Shown here piece by piece: positions 43,101 to 55,100 of a stretch of 64,000 nt of DNA. The stretch's first letter is position 1, and each line of letters begins with the position of its first letter. This DNA is from Liolophura sinensis (Eukaryota > Mollusca > Polyplacophora > Chitonida > Chitonidae), in NCBI RefSeq assembly GCF_032854445.1, contig NC_088297.1, positions 14,497,335-14,561,334 on the forward strand, read 5' to 3'. The notes beneath the pieces were generated by a model, which was given only the letters and a program-made list of their open reading frames with translations, was not told the origin of the DNA and searched no databases. The position numbers and the translations under genes are program-made.

Positions 43101-46100
43101 ATTTGCATTACAAACTTAAATCAGTACTCACCTGTCTAGTGACTTAGCTAGTTGGAATCTATCTCATTCGTGAGTATTCCGGAGTTTTTCCACCATGGTT
43201 TATAATGAAATTGGTCACACACGGTAAATGATCGAAGATTTTATCCCAAGAAGTGCATTTTTAGAGGCAAATAAATATTACTCACTGTCAGAACAGGCTG
43301 TTAAATAATATGCTTTTTTTTTCTTTTTTTTTTTTTTCCAGTGCCATATCATCCCGTCTTTCTAAGCAAACCTCAAAACATCTTGCTAAGACGAACACTA
43401 CTTTCACTTTCAGTTTTAGGTCATTTAATCCAGCTCCCTGTCAGAACAGACTGTTGAATGATATGTTTATTTCCAGGGTCCTAATGAAGTTGGTCAGATG
43501 ATGCTAGGGATAAGTGGAGTGACAGAAATCATGATCTTACTGCTGAAAAGTGAAAACCCTTTGTATCAGGTAAAGACATTCCGCAACTTTTCCTCCCAAG
43601 TCATTGAGGAGCCTCCGTGGTCGAGCGGGTTAGCACACCAGCTCCGCACAATGACCCAGGAACCTCCCACCATTGCGGTGGCTGCGAGTTCAAGTCTGAG
43701 TCATGCTGGCATCCTCTCTGGCAGTACATGGGATGGTGTGGCAGCAACCTGTGGATGGTGGGTTTCCACCAAGCTTTGCCCGCTTTCCTCTCACCGTAAC
43801 GTTGGCCACCGGCGTATAAATGAAATATTCTTGAGTATGGTATAAAACACCAATCAAATAAATAAATAAAAAAATTGAAGATTTAGTTGAGTAAACGAAA
43901 CAACTATTGTGCTAATACATTTCTAATGGTAAATATGTTAAATGATCAGATCAAATATTCATCATTTGAAAGCATTAAAGTTGAGAGGACTGAATTCGTA
44001 AAGGGGTTTTAATTTGCATGTAGTTTAAACACACTTATCTTTCACATGAATGATAAAACAGTATTATCTCCGGGTAGCAGCTTTTATTTAGCTGTAAGAA
44101 GGACAAGATAGCACCTGGCTAAAACATATTTCAATTGAAAACAGGATACTCAAGCTTTCTTAAAAGTATTGTACTTAAGTATTTTAATGAGATTTCACCC
44201 AATAACATGTAGAGCAAAATGGCAATGCTGCACAAATGGCTAGTTTGAGTCGAGGCAGCCATCTTGAATTTTATCCAATCACACACACGTTGCCATCAGA
44301 TTGCGCGGCCTAAGCTATCAGTAGCCTTTACCAAGTCACTCCATGAAGTGACGTATGATAACACAGAACTACTGCATAAGGCATTTTTTTGAAATCATTA
44401 TCAGCGATTTAGTTTGGTGTAGCTGAAGTTGGTTCACAAGCCGTGTAATATTCAACGATAGTATCATAAATTATGTCGGACAGTAGCATACCATCTCAGT
44501 CCGAACCACATTCATCTCCCCAGTAGACCGTAGGCCTACTCAGACATACTGTTGAAATTATGTGTACATTTTTTGTCATTCAATTTACTGTTTAGTCAGC
44601 GGTTTGTAAATAACAAATATCACAGTCATTGCAAACTTCATTAGGGATGCCTGAGGTTGATGGGATTGAGAAGATGGCATCTCACAGGACAACACCTAAA
44701 ATTAATCAAACCTTATGATATCATTTTTTTTCTCTGAATTTATTACAGTGGAAGAATTTAAATTTTGCTCCTTTGTCTCTCTCCCATACAAGGAATGTTT
44801 TTTTTATGATTTCTTTCATGAAATACAATAAAATTATTAAAACTTTGTGTTTAAGCCGAAAATACTTTCGACGATAGAGAGTTAGGGTAAAGGTGATGTC
44901 ACCTTGCTCTCCATAATGGAGACGTACTGAAGCTGTGTCAAGACGAAGTTACGCTAAACTTTTACTGAGTTGAAAAAAATGTAAAAAAATATTTAATGCC
45001 GGTTTAAGATACTTTGTATGGTAATCTTTCAGTGAACATAAACATTCGTCAGGTGCTTTCTTTCACTTTACAAGAAAATGTTTTTGTGGCAGGTAGATTA
45101 AATATTTAAATTAATTACATGAGAAATTCTTGGACTTTGGTGGCCTTTTTATTTGAAACAAACCATATACTTTTTTTTTGAATTTCATTTTATCACTTGT
45201 GTACTACCTTATTTAGAAAGTTGCCGTGGAAACTGTGGTTCACTCCGCCACAAAAAAGGACAAATGTACTGGAATCCTGAAGGATGTAGTCCCTGTGCTG
45301 AAGACGATTTATCAGACGACATCAGACGACCATGTCAAAGTGCGCGCCCTGGTGGTAAGGAAAGACAACTACACATATTGCACCGTTTCTGATAAATAAG
45401 ATATACTGATTATGAGGCCACTCCAATTTTAATGGATGTTTTACGGGCAGGATGAAACGCTTAAACATTTCAGTGATGGATGGCCAAATGTGAGAAGGCC
45501 TGCCAGCAGCAGGCGGATGGCTGTGGGTTTCCTCACCATAATGCTGGACGCCATTGTAGAAGTGAAACATTCTGGAGTACAGTGTAAAGCACCAGTGAAA
45601 TAAACAAATAAATCAATGTTACAGGAGGGTATAAATATAAAAAATTAATTATCATTGAATCTGTGACAAATGTGGATACTGCTGTCAATTTTTCTATTGA
45701 AGACATGTTTTGATGATCAGAAAGCCTTGGAAAAAAGACAACAGAAAACTTTAAAAATGTGGAGATGAGACAATCAGGCATCATAACATGGACTGTATAT
45801 TATTTTTGATATTTTGAGGCCTCCATGGCCTAGTGGTTAACGTACTAGCATAGCGGAATGACTTAGCGACCTCTCACCAGTGTGACAGCTGTGAGTTCAT
45901 GCTTCCACTCTGGTCTTGAGTGGGAAGGTCTGTCAGCAAACCTGTGGATGGTAGTGGCTATCCCCGAGCTCAATTTCCTTCCACCTGGTCGCCATTATAT
46001 AAGTGAAATATATTTGAGGACAGCGTAAAACATCAAATAAATGAAATTTCTATATTTCACCACAGGGCATGTGTAAGCTAGGATCAGCTGGAGGCACTGA

Positions 46101-49100
46101 CGCCAGCTCTAAGCCCATGGCAGACGGATCAACTCTGGCTTTAGCTAAGGCATGTCGCAGGTAAGTTACCCAGGTCAATATAGTTATTCCGAGATTCATC
46201 AATGTCATAACACTCAAGCTCTAATAAATACATTTTGACATGTGTGTGTACATATGTATATACAATATTGATTTTAACTTATTGAATTGCCTAAACCATC
46301 CGCTAAACTTATATTTCAGTAAATAAAAAGTTTTCAAAAGGTTTAGGCTAGTATTTATTCTTGTTGTATGCCCATCCATGTTGATTTGCACTGATAGGCC
46401 TACCCAAATTTACACTGATAAGCCCACCCCAATTTGCACTGATAAGCCCACCCAAATTAGCACTGATAAGCCCACCCATATTAGCACTGATAAGCCCACC
46501 CAAATTTGCATTGATAAGCCACCCAAATTTGCACTGATAAGCCCACTCAAATTTGCACTGATAAACCCACCCAGATTAGCACTGCTAAACCCACCCAGAT
46601 TTGCACTGATAAGCCCACCCTTGCTGTAAAGGGCCGACGTCACGGAGCAAAAGGGATGTCATCATGATGTCGTAATGTTAATCTTGATGCTTGTGCATGT
46701 ATTTATTTATGTTATTGAGTTTCGTTGTTGTACTCAAGAGTTATTCACTTAGACAGTTTCAGTTGAAGCCAAACCCTCCAGGTCTGGATTTGAATTGGAA
46801 GCCTCCTTTGTCAGGAGGTCCAAAGTCAGAATAACAGTATGGATAAGACTACAAACTGTCACGCCAGTTTAACATGGGAAGGTCTGTCGCATGGTCACGG
46901 GATTCCCCCCGAGCTCTGCCTGACTTCCTCTCATCCTAATGCTGGCTGCTGTTGTATGAGTGAAATATTCTTGAGTTTGCCGTAAAACACCAATCAGATA
47001 AATAAATAGATAAAGTTGACATGAAAAAAACTTCCATAAAGTCTTATGTTTCTATTCCAAAATTTTTGTGATCGAATGGTTGCAACATTAGAGTACACAC
47101 TTTGCATTCAGATTTTTGACCAATCCAACCAAGGACATAGATTTACGGAAGTGGGCCACAGAAGGGTTGGCGTATCTCACACTGGATGCTGATGTGAAGG
47201 AAGAGTTGATAGAAGATGCTGATGCTCTAAAGTCACTGATGGAACTGTCCAAGGTAAATATAGCCTTAGCCAGACACCAGTCTTTTGGACTGGTTAAAAT
47301 TTCATTTAGACAGGTTAAAATTTATATTAGACTTTTATTGACGTTAACTGAGAAAAAATAGACTGGCAGAAATCTCAAATGAGGTGTTTAATAAAGGCAC
47401 TTATATGACACTGACTAACACACTGCAGAGGTAAAGTGTAGACAAGTTAGTATTCATATTCAACATGTTCCTACTCGTAATGCACAGATTGTGTGCAGTT
47501 ACGCACAGAGGTGAAAAAATTGGTCGTCTGAGTCAAATGATTGTAGGCGCGTCCCTGGCTCAGTAGGTTAGCGCGCTAGCGCAGCGTAATGACCCAGGAG
47601 TCTCTCACCAATGCGGTCGCTGTGAGTTCAAGTCCAGCTCATGCTGGCTTCCTGTACGGCCATACGTGGGAAGGTCTGGCAGCAACCTGCGGATGGTCGT
47701 GGGTTTCCCCCCGGGCTTTTCCCGATTTCCACCCACTATAATGCTGGCCGCCGTTGTATAAGTAAAATATTTTTGAGTACAGCGTAAAACACCAATCAAA
47801 TAAATAAATAAATCAAATGATTGTATTATAGGCCTGTATATCTTTCAAACATTCAGTGAATGTAGATGTATTTGATACTTTTTCAGCAGTACTTCCTTAC
47901 TAAACAGTAAATGTTTTTGCAAATGTTGTATCCACTTTTATCTGGTATGAGTGGGAAAAAATCACTAAAATTACAGGACTATTTGATAATCTAACCTGAT
48001 AGTCTTGTCTAATTGAGAAAATGTTGGTATAACCTGTCACTTTGGATACATTATGACTTTACGTTTTTATTTATTTACGTCTATTTCGCTTTAAGTTTTA
48101 CGCTATACTCAAGACTATTTACCTCATACCATACGTCCAGTATCATGATGGGAGGAAGCCAGGCGGAGTCGTGGGTAACCCAAGGGCATCCGCAGCTTGA
48201 TGGCAGACCTTCCCACATGTGACCAGAGAGATTTTATTTGATTGGTGTTTTACACCGTACTCAAGAATATTTCACTAATAGACGGCGGCCAACATTATGG
48301 TGGGAGCAAACCCATGACCATCTGAAGGTTGCTGAAGGCCTTCCCAGAGAGGAAGCCAGCATGGGCTAGACTTGATGACCGAAGAGACATATGGTTGTAG
48401 GCTGAGGTTGAAACCTTGTCTACCCATTTACTTGGAGGCATCAGATTGTTTAGTGTAATAATCCCCTGTGGGTGGTGTAGGTTTGGGGAGGCATCAGATT
48501 GTTCAGTGTAATAATCCCCTGTGAGTGGTGTAGGTTTGGGGAGGCATCAGATTCTATAGTGTAATAATCCCCTGTGAGTGGTGTAGGTTTGGGAGGCATC
48601 AGATTCTATAGTGTAATAATCCCCTGTGAGTGGTGTAGGTTTGGGGAGGCATCAGATTGTTCAGTGTAATAATCCCCTGTGGGTGGTGTAGGTTTGAGGA
48701 GGCATCAGATTCTATAGTGTAATAATCCCCTGTGAGTGGTGTGGGTTTGGGGAGGCATCAGATTCTATAGTGTAATAATCCCCTGTGGGTGGTGTAGGTT
48801 TGGGGAGGCATCAGATTGTTCAGTGTAATAATCCCCTGTGAGTGGTGTAGGTTTGGGGAGGCATCAGATTGTTTAGTGTAATAATCCCCTGTGAGTGGTG
48901 TGGGTTTGGGGAGGCATCAGATTGTTTAGTGTAATAATCCCCTGTGGGTGGTGTAGGTTTGGGGAGGCATCAGATTGTTCAGTGTAATAATCCCCTGTGA
49001 GTGGTGTAGGTTTGGGGAGGCATCAGATTCTATAGTGTAATAATCCCCTGTGAGTGGTGTAGGTTTGGGGAGGCATCCGATTGTTCAGTGTAATAATCCC

Positions 49101-52100
49101 CTGTGGGTGGTGTAGGTTTGGGGAGGCATCAGATTCTATAGTGTAATAATCCCCTGTGAGTGGTGTGGGTTTGGGGAGGCATCAGATTGTTCAGTGTAAT
49201 AATCTCCTGTGAGTGGTGTAGGTTTGGGGAGGCATCAGATTGTTTAGTGTAATAATCCCCTGTGGGTGGTGTAGGTTTGGGGAGGCATTCGATTGTTCAG
49301 TGTAATAATCTCCTGTGGCTGGTGTGGGTTTGGGGAGGCATCAGATTGTTTAGTGTAATAATCCCCTGTGGGTGGTGTAGGTTTGGGGAGGCATCAGATT
49401 GTTTAGTGTAATAATCCCCTGTGGGTGGTGTAGGTTTGGGGAGGCATTCGATTGTTCAGTGTAATAATCTCCTGTGGCTGGTGTGGGTTTGGGGAGGCAT
49501 CAGATTGTTTAGTGTAATAATCCCCTGTGGGTGGTGTAGGTTTGGGGAGGCATTCGATTGTTCAGTGTAATAATCTCCTGTGGCTGGTGTGGGTTTGGGG
49601 AGGCATCAGATTGTTTAGTGTAATAATCCCCTGTGGGTGGTGTAGGTTTGGGGAGGCATCCGATTGTTTAGTGTAATAATCCCCTGTGGGTGGTGTAGGT
49701 TTGGGGAGGCATTCGATTGTTCAGTGTAATAATCTCCTGTGGCTGGTGTGGGTTTGGGGAGGCATCAGATTCTATAGTGTAATAATCCCCTGTGAGTGGT
49801 GTAGGTTTGGGGAGGCATCAGATTGTTTAGTGTAATAATCTCCTGTGGCTGGTGTGGGTTTGGGGAGGCATCAGATTGTTTAGTGTAATAATACCCTGTG
49901 GGTGGTGTAGGTTTGGGGAGGCATCAGATTCTATAGTGTAATAATCCCCTGTGAGTGGTGTAGGTTTGGGGAGGCATCCGATTGTTCAGTGTAATAATCC
50001 CCTGTGGGTGGTGTAGGTTTGGGGAGGCATCCGATTGTTTAGTGTAATAATCCCCTGTGAGTGGTGTGGGTTTGGGGAGGCATCAGATTGTTCAGTGTAA
50101 TAATCTCCTGTGAGTGGTGTAGGTTTGGGGAGGCATCAGATTGTTTAGTGTAATAATCCCCTGTGAGTGGTGTGGGTTTGGGGAGGCATCAGATTGTTTA
50201 GTGTAATAATCCCCTGTGGGTGGTGTAGGTTTGGGGAGGCATCAGATTGTTCAGTGTAATAATCCCCTGTGAGTGGTGTAGGTTTGGGGAGGCATCAGAT
50301 TCTATAGTGTAATAATCCCCTGTGAGTGGTGTAGGTTTGGGGAGGCATCCGATTGTTCAGTGTAATAATCCCCTGTGGGTGGTGTAGGTTTGGGGAGGCA
50401 TCAGATTGTTCAGTGTAATAATCCCCTGTGAGTGGTGTAGGTTTGGGGAGGCATCAGATTCTATAGTGTAATAATCCCCTGTGAGTGGTGTAGGTTTGGG
50501 GAGGCATCCGATTGTTCAGTGTAATAATCCCCTGTGGGTGGTGTAGGTTTGGGGAGGCATCCGATTGTTTAGTGTAATAATCCCCTGTGAGTGGTGTAGG
50601 TTTGGGGAGGCATCAGATTGTTCAGTGTAATAATCTCCTGTGAGTGGTGTAGGTTTGGGGAGGCATCAGATTGTTTAGTGTAATAATCCCCTGTGGGTGG
50701 TGTAGGTTTGGGGAGGCATTCGATTGTTCAGTGTAATAATCTCCTGTGGCTGGTGTGGGTTTGGGGAGGCATCAGATTGTTTAGTGTAATAATCCCCTGT
50801 GGGTGGTGTAGGTTTGGGGAGGCATCAGATTGTTTAGTGTAATAATCCCCTGTGGGTGGTGTAGGTTTGGGGAGGCATTCGATTGTTCAGTGTAATAATC
50901 TCCTGTGGCTGGTGTGGGTTTGGGGAGGCATCAGATTGTTTAGTGTAATAATCCCCTGTGAGTGGTGTAGGTTTGGGGAGGCATCAGATTGTTTAGTGTA
51001 ATAATCCCCTGTGAGTGGTGTAGGTTTGGGGAGGCATTCGATTGTTCAGTGTAATAATCTCCTGTGGCTGGTGTGGGTTTGGGGAGGCATCAGATTCTAT
51101 AGTGTAATAATCCCCTGTGAGTGGTGTAGGTTTGGGGAGGCATCAGATTGTTCAGTGTAATAATCTCCTGTGGCTGGTGTGGGTTTGGGGAGGCATCAGA
51201 TTGTTTAGTGTAATAATACCCTGTGGGTGGTGTAGGTTTGGGGAGGCATCAGATTGTTTAGTGTAATAATCCCTTGTGGGTGGTGTAGGTTTGGGGAGGC
51301 ACCAGATTGCTCAGTGTAATAATCTCCTGTGGCTGGTGTGGGTTTGGGGAGGCATCCGATTGTTTAGTGTAATAATCCCCTGTGGCTGGTGTGGGTTTGG
51401 CGAGGCATCAGATTGTTTAGTGTAATAATCCCCTGTGGGTGGTGTGGGTTTGGGGAGGCATCAGATTGTTCAGTGTAATAATCTCATGTGGCTGGTGTGG
51501 ATTTGGGGAGGCATCCGATTGTTTAGTGTAATAATCCCCTGTGGCTGGTGTGGGTTTGGGGAGGCATTCGATTGTTTAGTGTAATAATCCCCTGTGAGTG
51601 GTGTGGGTTTGGGGAGGCATCAGATTGTTTAGTGTAATAATCCGCTGTGGGTGGTGTGGGTTTGGGAAGGCATCCGATTGTTTAGTGTAATAATCCCATG
51701 TGGGTGGTGTAGGTTTGGGAAGGCATCCGATTGTTTAGTGTAATAATCCACTGTGGGTGGTGTGGGTTCGGGGAGATTGTTTAATGTAATAATCCCCTGT
51801 GGGTGATGTGGGTTTGGGGAGGCATCCGATTGTTTAGTGTAATAATCCGCTGTGGGTGGTGTGGGTTTGGGAAGGCATCAGATTCTTTAGTGTAACAATC
51901 CCTTGTGGGTGGTGTGGGTTTGGGGAGATTGTTTAGTGTAATAATCCCCTGTGGCTGGTGTGGGTTTGGGGAGATTGTTTAGTGTAATAATCTCTGAGTG
52001 GTGTGGGTTTGGGGAGATTGTTTAGTGTAATAATCCCTTGTGGCTGGTGTAGATTTCCTCCCACCATAATTCTGTCCGTCGTCGTAGTAGTGAAATATTA

Positions 52101-55100
52101 TTCTGTACTGCGTAAAACACCAATCAAATGTAAAGTATGTAAATAAATGTAATAATCTGGTTTCTATTTTAGGGTCATGACAAGATGATTCTCTATGCCT
52201 CCATCACAGTCTTTGTCAACCTCACAAATAGTTACGACAAACAGGATGTCATGCCTGAGCTCGTAGAACTGGCCAAGTTTGCCAAACAGCACGTTCCAGA
52301 GGAGCATCCCAAGGTACAAACAAACATTGTGCTAGAAATATCTCAGTAGTACAGTGTGTTTTTAGATTGTATGCAGAGGTCAAACGTTTGGTTTACTTTC
52401 TGTGTATTTTCCTGGATATTTTAATCCCCATGTTACTGGTTATATTATGGTGTGGCATTATCCATGCATGCATAAATACGTACCATCCAACCATCCTACA
52501 CTGTGTCATTATCCAGTGGAGTCAACCCCTCCTGCAGTAAGAAAGGAGACTTTTGTGGTAGAACTTTCAAAATGTGCATAGTACTGTAATTTCATTTTTG
52601 TAGCCCTGATATTTTTTTTCATTTTTTGATTTCGGCAATATATTTGCCTTTCATCTCTTTTCTAGCAATGTATGGTTGACAAGGAGCTTTGATCCTCTGG
52701 ATGCTTGTTGAATATAATATTATAATCAGACAAGTAAATAAATAAAGAAATAAGCAGCTTTAGGTTTTAGATTACAGTATATCACAGCATAGCATGCCTG
52801 AAACAAGATGGCTTCCTCTCCGGCCGTACGTGGGAAGGTCTGACAGCAACCTGTGGATGGTCGTGGGTTTCCCCAGGGCTCTGCCCAGTTTCCTCCCACC
52901 ACAATGCTTGCTGCCATCGTTTAAGTGAAATATTCTTGAGAACAGCGTAAAACACCATTGAAATCAATAAATGAAATAAGATGTCCAAGCGTTGAACTCA
53001 CTTCTTTTCTGTAATGTGCAGCAATTTCTGTAAAATTGTGCTTGTAAAGCAGAAATGAAGAATACTGCTTTATGGTTGTTTCGTGGTTTCAGTGATAATA
53101 ATCATGTCGAGAGATCCCCACGTAAATGTAAAACGCGCTTGCCGGCATCTTTATGGCGTGATCGCAGCTAGTGGGTCAAACCTTGGGTCGAACCTTTCAC
53201 ATTTACAGGTGATGCCTCAACTTCATTATTATTGAAAAAGAAGTAGTTCACAAGCCCTGCAGCCTAACAACAGAGAATGGTGTACATTGAAACCAACTTG
53301 TTTAGTGGGAGAAGATCCAAACTGTCAGAGGGGATAGTACAACGACTGGCTGACCTGTATCAGTATCATGGCTCCAGCGGGGCGGCTTACTTGCCTTCGA
53401 TAAGGCGTCTCAGTGAAGCAGCACTAGATTGAGGAGCGGTGGAAATCCGTCCTGCAACAAGGAGCCACATTACATGCACTCTTAAGGATTCCTTCGTCTT
53501 CGTATGACTGAAAAATTGTTGATGTCAGTTCAGTTCTTGAACCAGAGCGTGGCAAATGCTAACCGATTGGATCATCATTTTCTAATTGCACCCATATCAA
53601 AATATAGTTGTTGTTTTTGATTACAGGATTCTATGGAGTTTATTAAGGAGAGAATCCAGAAATTAGCCAAGCTTGGAGTTGTCAGTGCCCTGGTCAGTCT
53701 TTCTACTACAGACAGTAAAAACAGTCGAGAGCTGATAGCCAGGTAAGGGGAGGTGATGGTGTTACGGTCAGTCGATTGTAACTGTAGTGGCATTACCATA
53801 TGTCTGTAACATGTGTTGCCATGGTTATTGTGGTAAATTGTGAAAGGAGATTCTGGCCACAGTGTTCAAAAAAGTTGATTCGTGATATCAAGGGAGGTTA
53901 TTTTTTATTGAATTTTTGTTAAGTATTGATACAAATGATATATATTGCTTCACGGTATTTGTTGTTCGTTGTTTTTGTAGTCAAAAACATTTCCACAAAA
54001 ACTAAAATTCATGTTTTCTTTCCAGATTGTTTGTAGCCTTGGCAACAGAAGAGAATCTCCGTGGTAATATTGTGCAAGGGGGAGGAGCTAAGGTCAGTTC
54101 AAAACATCTGCGAATGTTCATGAGTGACACCATTACAAGTCTACATGTGTACTTACTTGTTTTTTCATCAGCTTTTCCACAAACAGGGCATTTCACCTGA
54201 AGTTTGGTTTGTAAAAATGCCCTTCCAGTGGATGAATCCATCAGAATCAAGCAAAATGTATGATGTGAAAAATGCTGAACTTGCTAGAAAAATGTTAAAC
54301 TTGAAAAATGCTAAACTTGCTAGGAAAATGCTAAACTTGAAAAATGCTAAACTTGCTAGAAAAATGCTAAACTTGAAAAATGCTAAACTTGCTTGAAAAA
54401 TGCTAAGGGGAAATACCATAAACATGTAATTTGATTGAAATGGAAATTATGCGAGTAAAATGTTTCTACCTCATCACAAATCATAGTACTCTTGAGAAAG
54501 TTAACTCTTCTTTGATTATGTCAATGGACAGGCTGCTGAAGCTTTCAGTTATTGGAATTTTTGATGTAGGTTTCTTGTCCTGTCTAGCAACATACATGTA
54601 ACTGCCTTTAATGCCCAAAACATTAGAGAGGTAGTTATCTTCTCTTACAGCAACCTGCGGATGGTTGTGGGTTACCCCCGGGCCTAGCCCAGTTTCCTCC
54701 CACCATAATGCTGGCTGCCGTTGTATAAGTGAATATTCTTGAGTACGGTGTAAAACACCAATCAAATAAATAAATAAATAAATCTGCTCTTATATATGAA
54801 GATTTTCACAGGTTTGACTCTTTCATGTGACAAAACAGAAAGCTGCTGAAGTTTCATATTCAATTCTGTGAGTGTATTCGTTTTTAGGCCCTGATTCCTT
54901 TAGCTCTGGATAACACGGACAATGGAAAAGTCCTGGCTGCTCACGCCTTGGCAAAGGTTGCCGTGACGATGAATCCGGAGATTGCTTTTCCAGGACAGAG
55001 GGTTAGTTTTAAATGTGTGTGGATTTGTGGGAGAATTGCTGTTCAGATTTGTATGACTGATGAGAAAGGTTTTTATTTACCTGATATCTAACTATTTTAT

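Noticed and set aside
46378-46643. Repetitive open frames (77-83 codons)
   Set aside because: Product of the 24-bp minisatellite in UNC45 intron 11.
48435-52050. Long regular direct repeats resembling a CRISPR array
   Set aside because: Units are contiguous with no unique spacers, and the array lies in an intron of an animal gene. It is a minisatellite.
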